A DNA stretch of 51,560 nt from Streptomyces sp. MMG1121 (GTDB lineage: Bacteria; Actinomycetota; Actinomycetes; Streptomycetales; Streptomycetaceae), in assembly GCF_001280015.1 (NCBI RefSeq), contig NZ_LGDV01000208.1, positions 1 through 51,560 of the forward strand, given 5' to 3'. The notes beneath the pieces were generated by a model, which saw only the letters and a list, made by a program, of their open reading frames with translations, was not told where the DNA came from and ran no database searches. The translations under genes and the position numbers were made by a program. Shown here one piece after another: positions 7,297-15,502 of this stretch. The stretch's first letter is position 1; every line of letters begins with the position of its first letter.

Positions 7297-7341
7297 GGAG
7301 CCCTGGGTGGCTGCGCTCCGCCCGCAGCCACCCAGGGCTCC
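7297..7341 (+). terminator. Intrinsic terminator
   Basis: A perfect 18-bp stem, GGAGCCCTGGGTGGCTGC with its complement, has a 9-base loop and is followed by TTT. It is the second of two tandem hairpins closing transcription from the left. Its length and perfection are above average. Confidence 0.85.
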
Positions 7342-7443
7342 TTTGCGTGCACGCGTGCGTAGACCTGCTCAAGCTGCGCAAGACCTCGTAGATACGCCCG
7401 ATTTCCCGCCCTTCACGAGCAGGACGTCCGCCTCGATGAGGAG

Positions 7444-7617
7444 TCACATTTGGAGCCACTGGTCCAGGGCGTCCACGGCGTACCGCAGGATCTCCCGTAC
7501 GGCGCCGGACGAGGCTCCCTGCACGATCCACTCGCCCAGTTTCTTCGCCGCCGGGGCGATCCGGCACCCCCGCGCCTGGGGCTGCCGGTCCTGCGCCCGC
7601 TTCGTGGTGATCTTCAT
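7444..7617 (-). CDS. Hypothetical 57-residue protein
   Basis: This short minus-strand ORF has ATG 7615-7617 and GAGGGAG directly upstream. The basic N-terminus MKITTKRAQDRQPQARGCRI is followed by a helical part, KKLGEWIVQGASSGAVREIL and YAVDALDQWLQM. No family is recognised. It is divergent from the HTH regulator at 7774, and the operator-like repeats at 7673-7763 lie between the two starts, so both may be controlled together. It could be a small DNA-binding or antitoxin-like protein, but nothing proves this. Confidence 0.45.
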   Translation of the reverse strand: MKITTKRAQDRQPQARGCRIAPAAKKLGEWIVQGASSGAVREILRYAVDALDQWLQM

Positions 7618-7672
7618 CTTCTGCTCCCTCGCGTGGTCGTGGGTGACGACGACAAGGGGGCGGAGCGCCGGG

Positions 7673-7763
7673 GTGTTCAGCGAGGGGCCTGAACCACTGA
7701 ACAGGGCGTCAGGCCAGGCCGGTGCGGGTGAAGATAGTGTTCAGCGAGGGGTTCGGACTGAAC
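7673..7763. promoter_or_regulatory. Duplicated palindromic operator region
   Basis: The 15-bp sequence GTGTTCAGCGAGGGG occurs at 7673-7687 and 7737-7751 (64 bp apart). Each copy is followed by CTGAAC, so each forms a GTTCAG...CTGAAC inverted repeat (7675-7694 with a second CTGAAC at 7697-7702; 7739-7763). The second lies just before the ribosome-binding site of the HTH gene at 7774. This suggests autoregulation by that protein. Confidence 0.6.
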
Positions 7764-7773
7764 AGGGAGACCC

Positions 7774-8643
7774 ATGGGGGAGACGTCGGCGCGTGACCGG
7801 CTGGCCAGGGAACTGCAGAGGCTGAAGGAAGCCTCGGGTCTCTCGTACACCCAGATCGAGACGCAGGGCAGGAAGCAGACGCCGATCGTGAAGCTGGGCA
7901 GGGGCAAGCTCAGCAACTGGCTCAGGGGCGACTACGTTCCCGAGGACGACAGGCCGTTCCGGTACCTGATCCAGCTGCTCGAACCCCGGGCAGAGAAGAA
8001 CGGCGTCTTGCCGAGGGGGATCGACTGGTGGCGTGACCGGCGCAAGGAGGCGACCGACGAACGGGACGCGTCCGTGGTGTCGAAGGAGCCGGCTGCCCGT
8101 TCCGCACAGCTCGTCGCCCTGGCCGTGGCGGCGCCGCATGTCGGCGACGTGGCCAAAGCCGCGCGGCTGCTGCGCCTCCTCCCGCTCGACGGCTCATGGC
8201 TCCGTTGGCTCGAGAACGCCGAGACGATGTTCAAGGTCCCGCTGACCGTGAGCGACCTGGTGTGCGACGCTCGCCGCCCCCTGGAGACCGACAGGCCCGA
8301 CTACGTCGCTCCCGAGCTGCAGGAAGCCCACCGCGAACTCGTTGAAGCCCTCGGCGCCCTGTGCTTCGAGCTCAACGGAATGAACGACATCTCCGACGAA
8401 GGTCAGGATGTCCTTGAGATCAGTTATCCCGGTACCAGCGCCGAGCGCAACGAACTCAACCGGCAGGCATGCCGAGCGCGAGACGAGTTCATCGCCGCCT
8501 ACACCAAGGTGATCAACCTTCTCAACGCCAAGGGACTGCTCCCTCCCGTGCCTGCCGGACCCTCGACATCAGCATCGGGTTCCGTGCCACCCAATGACCC
8601 GGACCGGCGCCGGGGCCGCTACCCGGAGCCGGCCGGCCGCTGA
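7774..8643 (+). CDS. Helix-turn-helix (XRE-like) regulator with large C-terminal domain
   Basis: The protein has 289 residues, with ATG 7774 after CAGGGAGA. The N-terminal segment RDRLARELQRLKEASGLSYT, QIETQGRK, KLGRGKLSNWLRGDYVPED has the order of an XRE-type HTH with SNWLRG in the recognition-helix position (about 40-55). The middle and C-terminal parts (AQLVALAVAAPHVGDVAKAA; VAPELQEAHRELVEALGALC) are helical and resemble no domain I can name. A low-complexity Pro/Ser tail follows. The duplicated palindromic region just upstream is a likely autoregulatory operator. The following gene encodes a PIN-domain protein, so the pair may act together. Confidence 0.65.
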   Translation: MGETSARDRLARELQRLKEASGLSYTQIETQGRKQTPIVKLGRGKLSNWLRGDYVPEDDRPFRYLIQLLEPRAEKNGVLPRGIDWWRDRRKEATDERDASVVSKEPAARSAQLVALAVAAPHVGDVAKAARLLRLLPLDGSWLRWLENAETMFKVPLTVSDLVCDARRPLETDRPDYVAPELQEAHRELVEALGALCFELNGMNDISDEGQDVLEISYPGTSAERNELNRQACRARDEFIAAYTKVINLLNAKGLLPPVPAGPSTSASGSVPPNDPDRRRGRYPEPAGR

Positions 8644-8835
8644 CCCGTGTGGCCCGAACCGGCGGCTGGATCTGACGGGCACGCCCGGCATCGGCCCCCA
8701 CTCCACGGAGCTGCGGACCCTCACGGAAATCTCTCGCAGAAGGTCCGTGGGGCTCGCCACACTTGAGGCATGTTGCTGCCCTACCCTCCGGTGCTCCTGC
8801 GCCAATCAACGACGCCTCGCCGGCTGCTGTACCCG

Positions 8836-10260
8836 ATGACGCATCCGAAGCCCGTCCTGGTGCCGGTCGTCGACACGAACGCGTTGCTGGTGATGGGCTG
8901 CGACATGGTCGTCAACGGCAAGCAGGAAGACCTGCTCTCGGGGCTCGTTGGCACTGGCCGGTCCATTCCCTACATCGCTGCCCACGTGCCGGCGGAGATC
9001 GATCGGCACCTCCCCAGGCTCGCCCGGCGCTACCAGGTGTCGGAGAGCGAGGTGCGCCGTCTTCTGGACCAGGTGGTCCTGCCCTCGGCCCGTTTGGTCG
9101 AACTAGAGATCCGCGACCACCTCGCTCCGGGCGCCAAGCAGATCATGCACGTCGACCAGGATTTGCCCAAGCAGTGGTGGGGCGACCCCGACGACGTCCC
9201 GACCATGGCCCTAGCCGAGTTTCTGGCCCCTGCGGTTGTCATCACCCAGGACAGTGTCTTTGCCCGCTTCGGCTTCGCGGCCACAGAGTGGATCCGGATT
9301 GCGAAAGACCTCCTGTGCCTGGCTGGCTTCGAGGCTGACTTCGTGGACGCCGCCCTGGTGACCGAGTTCGCGCTGCGTCTCGCTGCAAACTTCGCTGGCG
9401 AGTTGGTCGCTGCCGCGCAGCGGCACCCGGTGCTGGCCACCGCAATCGTCGCCTCCGCCGTGTGGATCTGCCAGCGCCGCGGCTACCTGCGCAGCGATAC
9501 CTGGCGGCGCAACGCCGCCCGCGTCTGGGAGCTCGCCCGGCCGCTGGTAGAGAAGGCCGGCACTGCGGCGTTGGAGCAGGCCCGCATCCGTGACTCCCTC
9601 ATCGTCGTCGACCCCCCGCCTGGCCCGGTCCCCGAACAGATTGCGGCACGCTACCTCGCCCGCTCCAGCGCCTCGCTTGCACCCGCCGAACTGCGGGACG
9701 CCTTGGCCATGAGCGGCCGCAAGATCCCCGCCACTCATCTGAAGCGAGCGATGAACGCCCACTGCGGCTTCGTCCGCGAACCCGGCGACCGGTACACCAT
9801 CGGCCGCCCTGGGAGCCTCTCCAGCCCGGAGCACGCCACTGTCCCGCGCGGAGAGCAACTTCCCGGGCACGCACCAGCGCACCTTCGGAACCCATCTCTG
9901 AACCTAAGTTCTGGACAGGGTTTGAGATTGTCCGTTGTCCACGACGAAGACGGAGCCAGATCCCCCAACGTGAGGGACCCGATCCCATACGCGCGTTCAG
10001 TTCCGGCAAGCGCACGCCGACGTGGTCTTGGCCTCGACGCAGGGAGGCCGGGGCCGATGGAGGTCTCGTCTGACGCGTCGACGCCACAGGAGGGACGACC
10101 ACCGGCCGTCACTCGGTGTGCAGGACGCGGGCGATGGTCTGCCGTGCCGCCGCACGAGCCGGCAGCACCGCACCCAGTGCGGCGATCGCCACCCCGGACA
10201 GCACCAGCAAGGTCATCACTCCTGGGTGCCACACGGCCAGCATTCGTGTCGGGAAGGTGA
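8836..10260 (+). CDS. PIN-domain protein (putative RNase) with atypical C-terminal tail
   Basis: The N-terminal domain starts VLVPVVDTNALLVMG with the first acidic metal ligand. It continues IPYIAAHVPAEIDRHLPRLA with a conserved Glu and DPDDVPTMALAEFLAPAVVI then TQDSVFARFGF with further acidic residues, the order of a PIN-like RNase fold. ATG 8836 places the domain at the extreme N-terminus; an in-frame ATG at 8770 is the alternative. A central region is followed by an HTH-like stretch (LAPAELRDALAMSGRKIPAT). From about 9820 to the stop at 10260 the frame reads Pro/Arg/Ser-rich sequence unlike a folded domain, and it overlaps the convergent ABC permease gene by 152 bp. The tail was probably acquired by a junction or stop loss. 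It follows the HTH regulator and may be functionally linked. Confidence 0.6.
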   Translation: MTHPKPVLVPVVDTNALLVMGCDMVVNGKQEDLLSGLVGTGRSIPYIAAHVPAEIDRHLPRLARRYQVSESEVRRLLDQVVLPSARLVELEIRDHLAPGAKQIMHVDQDLPKQWWGDPDDVPTMALAEFLAPAVVITQDSVFARFGFAATEWIRIAKDLLCLAGFEADFVDAALVTEFALRLAANFAGELVAAAQRHPVLATAIVASAVWICQRRGYLRSDTWRRNAARVWELARPLVEKAGTAALEQARIRDSLIVVDPPPGPVPEQIAARYLARSSASLAPAELRDALAMSGRKIPATHLKRAMNAHCGFVREPGDRYTIGRPGSLSSPEHATVPRGEQLPGHAPAHLRNPSLNLSSGQGLRLSVVHDEDGARSPNVRDPIPYARSVPASARRRGLGLDAGRPGPMEVSSDASTPQEGRPPAVTRCAGRGRWSAVPPHEPAAPHPVRRSPPRTAPARSSLLGATRPAFVSGR

Positions 10261-12454
10261 GTTGGGCCGCGTGCTCGGTGATCGGGATCACCACGTGGTA
10301 CGCCGCGACTCCGAGCGGCAGTCCCAGGATCCCGCCGACCAGCCCGAGTCCGGCCATGGACACCACCATCATCACCGTGACCTGGCGTGGCGTCATGCCG
10401 ATCGACTTGAGCATCCCGAGGTCGCGCCGACGCTCCCGTGCGTTGAGTACGACGGTGTTGAACACGCCCATCGCTGCGACCAGCGTCAGCATGAGGGTCA
10501 GTACGGACGCGGAGCTGATGACGGTCACGGCGTCCGCGTTCAGCATGGGGTTTTCGATCGGGTAGAGCCCCGGGTCGGCGGCTTGTACGGCCTTCTTGTA
10601 GGCGTTGAAGTCGGCGCCGCGGGTGAGGCGCACCCAGTACTGGTTGGCCTGCGCGTGCGGTGCCAAAGCGGTCAGCGTCGACCAGTCCGCGCGCATCCAG
10701 TCCTCCGGGCCTGCCAGGATCTCCCCGACCAGGGTCACGCGCTCCTGGCGGCTGTCCGCCGTGGTCAGGGTGAAGGAGTCGCCGAGCCGCAGTCCCTGTT
10801 TGGCGAGGAATCTGCCGGAGGCCACCACTTCGCCGGGTCTGCTCATCCAGCGGCCCCGCGCCAGGCTGTCCGGGAGAGCCGACGGTCCCCCGCGCACGCC
10901 CTCGATCGCCACTCCTTCGCTCCTGCCGAGGATCCGTACGTTGATGAAGCCCACTGCGGCCACGTCCGCTACATGCGGCAGACCGCGCAGGAGAGTCTGT
11001 GTCGCGGCGTCGTTGTGATGCGGGGCGGTCTGGTCGAACTTGGTCTGTCCTCGCCAGACGGTCGACTGTGCCTTGCCGTAGTCCTGTTCCGCGTGGCCGT
11101 AGGAGACCATGGTGGCCGACAGACCGGTGGCGAAGGTCACCGTGGCCACGCCGAGCAGGACCGAGGCGACGGTGAGCAGGGCCCGTCCGGGCCGGGCGAA
11201 GGGCAGGCCCAGGCCGAGGGTCACCGAGCGCGGCAGCCGGACCCCGCTCAGCCACCGCTGTACAGCCGGTCGCCGTCCACCGTGCGGTGCGCTGCCCGCG
11301 CTGATGGCGCGTGCCGCGGGGAGCCGGTGTGCACGCAGGGCCGGGATCAGCGCGGCCAGCAGTACCGTCAGGGGCATGCCGAGTGCGGCGGTCGCGTACG
11401 CCCAGGAGTTAATCGTCGGGTGCACGGTCGCAGTGCCGAGCTTTGCGCCCTGGAAGACCTGGTGCAGCAGCGGCGGTGCGACCACCCCGCCCAGGGCCGT
11501 GCCGACCAACGCGCCCGCCGTGGCGGGGACGCAGACCATCACCAGGTAGACCGCGACGACCTGATTGGGCGTGAAGCCCAGGGACTTGAGGACACCGATG
11601 TGCCGGAAGCCGGAGACGACGGCGCCGCTGACCACGTTGCCCACGATCAGGAAGGCCACCAGCAGGCCGAGGATCCCGAAGGCCATGAGGAACGGCACGT
11701 AGGCGTTGGGGTTGGCCGCGACCTGCGCCTTCAAGGTCAGGTACGACTGGTGGGCGACCAGCGATTCAGACGGCAGACCGGCGCTCACCGCCGAGAGATC
11801 CTCACTGATCTCGCGGGCTGTCGCGGCCCGGTCGAACCGGTAGAGCATCTGGTATGTCGTGGGGTGCAGTGCCGTGATCTGCTGCGGAGAGACCCATGCC
11901 TGCGCGGTGCCGCTCACGCTGGAGGCCAGGCCCACCACGGTCAGGGGCCGCTGCCCGGGCAGTTGGATCCGCTTGCCGAGCGGCGAGTGCGCCCCGTTGC
12001 CCATCCCAGGCGCGTCCGGCAACGCCAGCACGATCTGGCCCGGGCCGGTGGCCCAGTGCCCGGCGAACAGGTCCAGTCGGTCGACGTCGCCACCGGGGCC
12101 CGCCCTCCCGACGAGTGTCAGGGGGCCGGGCGCCATCCCGGGCATCTGGGACGCCGCGCTTTCCGGCATGTCGATCACGGCTTGCCGGAACGGCCCGGCC
12201 GAGGCCCGTACGCCCGGACGTTCCGCAGATCGCTCCAGTTCCGCGCCTGAGACCTTCGCCGCGTCGAAGGTGGCGACGACGTGCGCGCCGTGCGCTTGGC
12301 CGAAGAGCCGGTCGAAGGGACCGGACGCGACATCGAGCAGGCCGAGGGCGACCACCAGGGCCATGCTGGAGACCAGGACCACCACCGCGATCACGGAGGT
12401 CTGGAGCCGCCGGCGGCGCACGGCCGCGCGCGAGGCCCGCCACACCGCGCTCAT
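10109..12454 (-). CDS. MacB/FtsX-type ABC transporter permease
   Basis: This 781-residue membrane protein has two FtsX-type halves. A first TM helix (SVIAVVVLVSSMALVVALGL) is followed by an extracytoplasmic domain, then three TM helices around LMAFGILGLLVAFLIVGNVV and ATAALGMPLTVLLAALIPAL. A second copy begins ALLTVASVLLGVATVTFATG and ends with a three-helix bundle including LGLVGGILGLPLGVAA and TLLVLSGVAIAALGAVLPAR. Its start codon overlaps the stop of the ATPase gene (ATGA), so the two are co-translated. Such exporters typically expel antibiotics, peptides or lipids, or relay energy to envelope processes. The divergent two-component genes suggest a resistance or envelope-stress role, but the substrate is unknown. 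Confidence 0.9.
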   Translation of the reverse strand: MSAVWRASRAAVRRRRLQTSVIAVVVLVSSMALVVALGLLDVASGPFDRLFGQAHGAHVVATFDAAKVSGAELERSAERPGVRASAGPFRQAVIDMPESAASQMPGMAPGPLTLVGRAGPGGDVDRLDLFAGHWATGPGQIVLALPDAPGMGNGAHSPLGKRIQLPGQRPLTVVGLASSVSGTAQAWVSPQQITALHPTTYQMLYRFDRAATAREISEDLSAVSAGLPSESLVAHQSYLTLKAQVAANPNAYVPFLMAFGILGLLVAFLIVGNVVSGAVVSGFRHIGVLKSLGFTPNQVVAVYLVMVCVPATAGALVGTALGGVVAPPLLHQVFQGAKLGTATVHPTINSWAYATAALGMPLTVLLAALIPALRAHRLPAARAISAGSAPHGGRRPAVQRWLSGVRLPRSVTLGLGLPFARPGRALLTVASVLLGVATVTFATGLSATMVSYGHAEQDYGKAQSTVWRGQTKFDQTAPHHNDAATQTLLRGLPHVADVAAVGFINVRILGRSEGVAIEGVRGGPSALPDSLARGRWMSRPGEVVASGRFLAKQGLRLGDSFTLTTADSRQERVTLVGEILAGPEDWMRADWSTLTALAPHAQANQYWVRLTRGADFNAYKKAVQAADPGLYPIENPMLNADAVTVISSASVLTLMLTLVAAMGVFNTVVLNARERRRDLGMLKSIGMTPRQVTVMMVVSMAGLGLVGGILGLPLGVAAYHVVIPITEHAAQLTFPTRMLAVWHPGVMTLLVLSGVAIAALGAVLPARAAARQTIARVLHTE

Positions 12455-13194
12455 GCCGACCGCTCCAGGGTCCGCTCGCCGGTGATCCGGCCGTCCGCCA
12501 TCATTACCAGGCGGCCGGCGCAGCGGGTGGCCAGTGTCTGGTCGTGCGTCACCAGCAGCAGGGTCTGTCCCAGTTCGTTGAGGTCGATGAGGAGGTCCAT
12601 GACCTGCTCGCCCGCGTGGCTGTCCAGCGCGCCGGTGGGTTCGTCCGCGAGCAGCAGCGCGGGGCGGTTCATCAGCGCGCGGGCCACCGCCGCGCGCTGG
12701 CGTTCGCCGCCGCTGAGCGCGGCGGGGTAGACGTTCCGGCGGTCGGCGATGCCGAGTTCGTCCAGCAGCTCCAGCGCCCGGCGCCGGGCCTGACGAGTGG
12801 GCGTTCCGGTGAGTTGGGCGGCCAGAGCGACGTTGTCGATCGTGGGCAGGTCGTCGATGAGATTGAAGAACTGGAAGATCATGCCGATCCGGCGGCGCCG
12901 GAAGAGCGCCAGCCCGGTCTCGTTCATCGTGCCCAGGTCCTCGCCGTACACACGCACCCGGCCGGCGCTCGGCCGGTCAAGGCCGGCGATCATGTTGAGC
13001 AGAGTGGACTTGCCGCAGCCCGACGGCCCCATCACCGCCACCGCCTCCCCGGCGCCGATCTCCAGCGACACCCCGTTCAGGGCGACGGTGTCGCCGTACT
13101 CCTTGCGCAGGTCGCTCACCCGGACGACGTCCTGCTCGCGCACGGCGGCCGTACTGGGCTGCGCAGTCGTGCCGTTGATGTCTTCGGTGGTCAT
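12451..13194 (-). CDS. ABC transporter ATP-binding protein (LolD/MacB type)
   Basis: This 247-residue cytoplasmic ATPase has Walker A GPSGCGKST (about 56-64), a Q-loop in GMIFQFFNLIDDLPTI, signature LSGGERQRAAVARAL, Walker B LLLADEPTGALD and an H-loop LLLVTHDQ. The short length without an extra domain, together with the FtsX-type partner encoded 4 bp downstream, places it in the LolD/MacB subgroup. It powers the permease at 10109-12454. It is transcribed away from the histidine kinase gene at 13324, and the 129 bp between them must hold both promoters, the usual layout for TCS-controlled exporters. Confidence 0.93.
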   Translation of the reverse strand: MTTEDINGTTAQPSTAAVREQDVVRVSDLRKEYGDTVALNGVSLEIGAGEAVAVMGPSGCGKSTLLNMIAGLDRPSAGRVRVYGEDLGTMNETGLALFRRRRIGMIFQFFNLIDDLPTIDNVALAAQLTGTPTRQARRRALELLDELGIADRRNVYPAALSGGERQRAAVARALMNRPALLLADEPTGALDSHAGEQVMDLLIDLNELGQTLLLVTHDQTLATRCAGRLVMMADGRITGERTLERSA

Positions 13195-13323
13195 GACAGG
13201 GACGGTAGGCGGTGTGGGCAGCCCCGAGCGTCAGCCCCCGGAGGTATCCCGCGGCGGCGGTCATCCTGGCGATGTACGAGGTGGACCCGGAGAGGGACGC
13301 CCGCTCCTCGGCCGGCTGGCACG

Positions 13324-14205
13324 ATGGACGACATGTGGAGATCGGAGACGGGCCTGCTGCTCATCGCCCTCACGACCGTGAGCCTGGCGGCGACCGGGGG
13401 CGCCACCCTGCTGCTGGCGCGCGCTCACCGCCGCTGCCGCAAGATCCTGGAGGACCGGCGCTGGCTGCTGGAACGCGAGCGGGAGGCCGCCGCCCGCACG
13501 GCGGTGGCCGCCGAACGTTCTCGCATTGCCCGGGAGTTGCACGACATCGTCAGCCACAAGGTCAGCCTGATGGTCGTACAGGCGACCGCAGCCCGCGAGG
13601 TGCTCGCCACCCTGCCGGACGCGGCGGAGACCGCGCTGCAGGCCGTGGAGGGTGCCGGACGCGACGCGATGACAGAACTGCGGCACCTGCTGGGCCTGTT
13701 GGCACCGTCGCCGGACGGCGACGACGACCGGAGCGAACGCGCCGGCGAGGGCGACCCCTCCGCACTCGCACCCCAGCCGAGCCTGAGCCAACTGGGCGTC
13801 CTGGTCGACCGGATCGCCTTTGCCGGCCTCCCGGTCGAGGTGCGCATCTCCGGGGAACCCCGCCCGTTGCCGCCCGGCATCGACGTCACCGCCTACCGGA
13901 TCGTGCAGGAGGCGCTGACCAACGCGCTCAAGTACGGCGACGGCGGCACGGCGACCGTGATGGTGCGCTATGCGGACCACGGCCTGCGGGTCGAGGTGCT
14001 CAACAGCGGGCCGAGCGTGCTGTCCGCTGGTCCCGCGAGTACGGGAGCCCGATCCGGTGGCCACCTGCGCCGGAACGACGGAGCGGGACACGGCCTGATC
14101 GGTCTGCGCGAGCGGGTCGCCGTCTACGGAGGCCACTTCGACGCCCGACGCCGCGTCGGCGGCGGGTACCGTGTCCGCGCACGCATCCCTCTGGAGCGCC
14201 CGTGA
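13324..14205 (+). CDS. Sensor histidine kinase (NarL-partner, HisKA_3 type)
   Basis: The protein has 293 residues from ATG 13324 (ATG 13333 is also possible). It has one N-terminal hydrophobic helix (GLLLIALTTVSLAATGGATL), a short linker rich in Arg/Glu, the HisKA_3 dimerisation box with phospho-accepting His in ERSRIARELHDIVSHKVSLM (about 60-80), and a C-terminal ATPase domain with N-box EALTNALKYG and G-box GHGLIGLRERV. There is almost no extracytoplasmic sensor, so it may sense through the membrane or through the partner transporter. The stop overlaps the GTG of the response regulator gene by 4 bp. It lies divergent from the ABC exporter genes and probably controls them. Confidence 0.9.
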   Translation: MDDMWRSETGLLLIALTTVSLAATGGATLLLARAHRRCRKILEDRRWLLEREREAAARTAVAAERSRIARELHDIVSHKVSLMVVQATAAREVLATLPDAAETALQAVEGAGRDAMTELRHLLGLLAPSPDGDDDRSERAGEGDPSALAPQPSLSQLGVLVDRIAFAGLPVEVRISGEPRPLPPGIDVTAYRIVQEALTNALKYGDGGTATVMVRYADHGLRVEVLNSGPSVLSAGPASTGARSGGHLRRNDGAGHGLIGLRERVAVYGGHFDARRRVGGGYRVRARIPLERP

Positions 14206-15014
14206 CCCAGCCCGCCGCCGACCGCCGCGTCCCCCACGCCCCGAACCGGATCCCGAACACCCGGGAGCCGGGAGCGAACCCGAGAGGGGAAACCGCCGTC
14301 CCGCGCGTCCTCATCGCCGACGACGAGGAGCTCATCCGAACCGGCTTCCGCCTTATTCTCACCTCGCGCGGCATCGAAGTCATCGGCGAGGCCGCAGATG
14401 GCGTGCAGGCCATCGCTGAAGCCGAACGGCTACGCCCGGACGTCCTCCTGATGGACATCCGGATGCCCCACCTGGACGGGCTGCAAGCCGCCAAGCGCGT
14501 CCTGCGGCTGCTCCCGCACTGCCGGGTCCTCATGCTTACCACGTTCGACCTCGACCGCTACGTCTACGCGGCGCTCGCCGCCGGGGCGAGCGGCTTCCTG
14601 CTCAAGGACGTCACCGCCGCCCATCTCGCCGCAGCCGTGCGACTCGTGAACACGGGCGACGCGCTGCTCGCCCCCTCGATCACCCGCCGTCTGGTCGAGC
14701 GCTACGCGACCACCCACGAGGCCGACCAGGCTGGCCCAGCGCGCCACCCCGCCACTGCGTCGACCACGGCCGGCACTGCCTCGATCCACCGCGACCTGGC
14801 CGCGCTGACCCCTCGTGAACGCGAGGTGCTGGCCCTGATGGGCCGGGGCCTGTCGAACACCGAACTCGCCGAAGCCCTTACCCTCAGCGAGGCCACGGTG
14901 AAGACCCACGTGGCCAGGATCTTCGCCAAGCTCGCCCTGCGCGACCGCGCCCAGGCCGTCGTCCTCGCGTACGAGACGGGCCTGGTCACCCCCGGCAGCT
15001 CCACAGCCGAATGA
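14202..15014 (+). CDS. NarL/FixJ-family response regulator
   Basis: The protein has 270 residues if it starts at the GTG of the GTGA overlap (14202). The receiver domain proper begins at VPRVLIADDEELIRTGFR, about residue 34, so a later start is possible. Acidic pocket residues are in IADDEE, the phospho-accepting Asp is in DVLLMDIRMPHLDG, and the Thr/Lys switch residues are in MLTTFD and FLLKDVTAAHL. A linker of about 50 residues leads to a LuxR-type HTH (LTPREREVLALMGRGLSNTE; LTLSEATVKTHVARIFAKL). It is the cognate regulator of the kinase at 13324 and a transcription activator by family. Confidence 0.92.
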   Translation: MTQPAADRRVPHAPNRIPNTREPGANPRGETAVPRVLIADDEELIRTGFRLILTSRGIEVIGEAADGVQAIAEAERLRPDVLLMDIRMPHLDGLQAAKRVLRLLPHCRVLMLTTFDLDRYVYAALAAGASGFLLKDVTAAHLAAAVRLVNTGDALLAPSITRRLVERYATTHEADQAGPARHPATASTTAGTASIHRDLAALTPREREVLALMGRGLSNTELAEALTLSEATVKTHVARIFAKLALRDRAQAVVLAYETGLVTPGSSTAE

Positions 15015-15502
15015 CACCCCTTCCCCAGCACACAGCATCGACGCCCGCCAGTCCTCTTCTCAGAGGGCGTTATGTGACTCGATAGGTGCTTTTCACCACT
15101 TGGAAGGGGAGCTCGGATGGTCGGCTGGCCGTACTCACCGAGACCGACCTCTCCTGTTCACCCAGCCGCGCCCGTAACCCGGCACCGAACCCCAGAGCCA
15201 GCGGACCCGGCCCAACACCAACCCCCGTAACAGGAATCAATTCGCATAAGCCCTCCAGGGGCACCCCCCGCCCAGCGATCAAGCGCCGGAATATTCGCAT
15301 GCGCGTGTACGACACCCGGTGCTAGTTTTCGATCATGGCAATCTTCAGCAACTTTCTCTGACGGGGTTCGTCGACAGATGCGGCGCGCCGTTGGCCCAGT
15401 GGCCCGGCGCCGGTTGCGTCTGCGCATCGTCACGTCGCTTGTCCGCCGCATGCGGACGAGCCGCTGTGTCCTGAACTCCAAGCCGAGAAATGAGCTACAG
15501 CT
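15015..15502. other. 488-bp intergenic region with no recognisable gene
   Basis: Between the response regulator stop and the esterase-family gene I see no ORF with coding character on either strand, no strong hairpin and no tRNA. GTGCTAGTTTTCGATC around 15320 is locally AT-richer and may mark the promoter of the downstream gene, but no clear -35/-10 pair can be drawn. Confidence 0.4.

Noticed and set aside
9890..9990. Possible IS end near CTAAGTTCTGGACAGGG
   Set aside because: No inverted partner, duplication or transposase could be found nearby.
10022..12250. A 742-codon plus-strand frame antisense to the ABC permease gene
   Set aside because: Shadow ORF; His/Gln/Gly-rich reading with no family features, while the minus strand has clear transmembrane and FtsX signatures.
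15015..15502. Short ORFs in the gap before the esterase-family gene
   Set aside because: Pro/Arg-rich frames without ribosome-binding sites or coding character on either strand.
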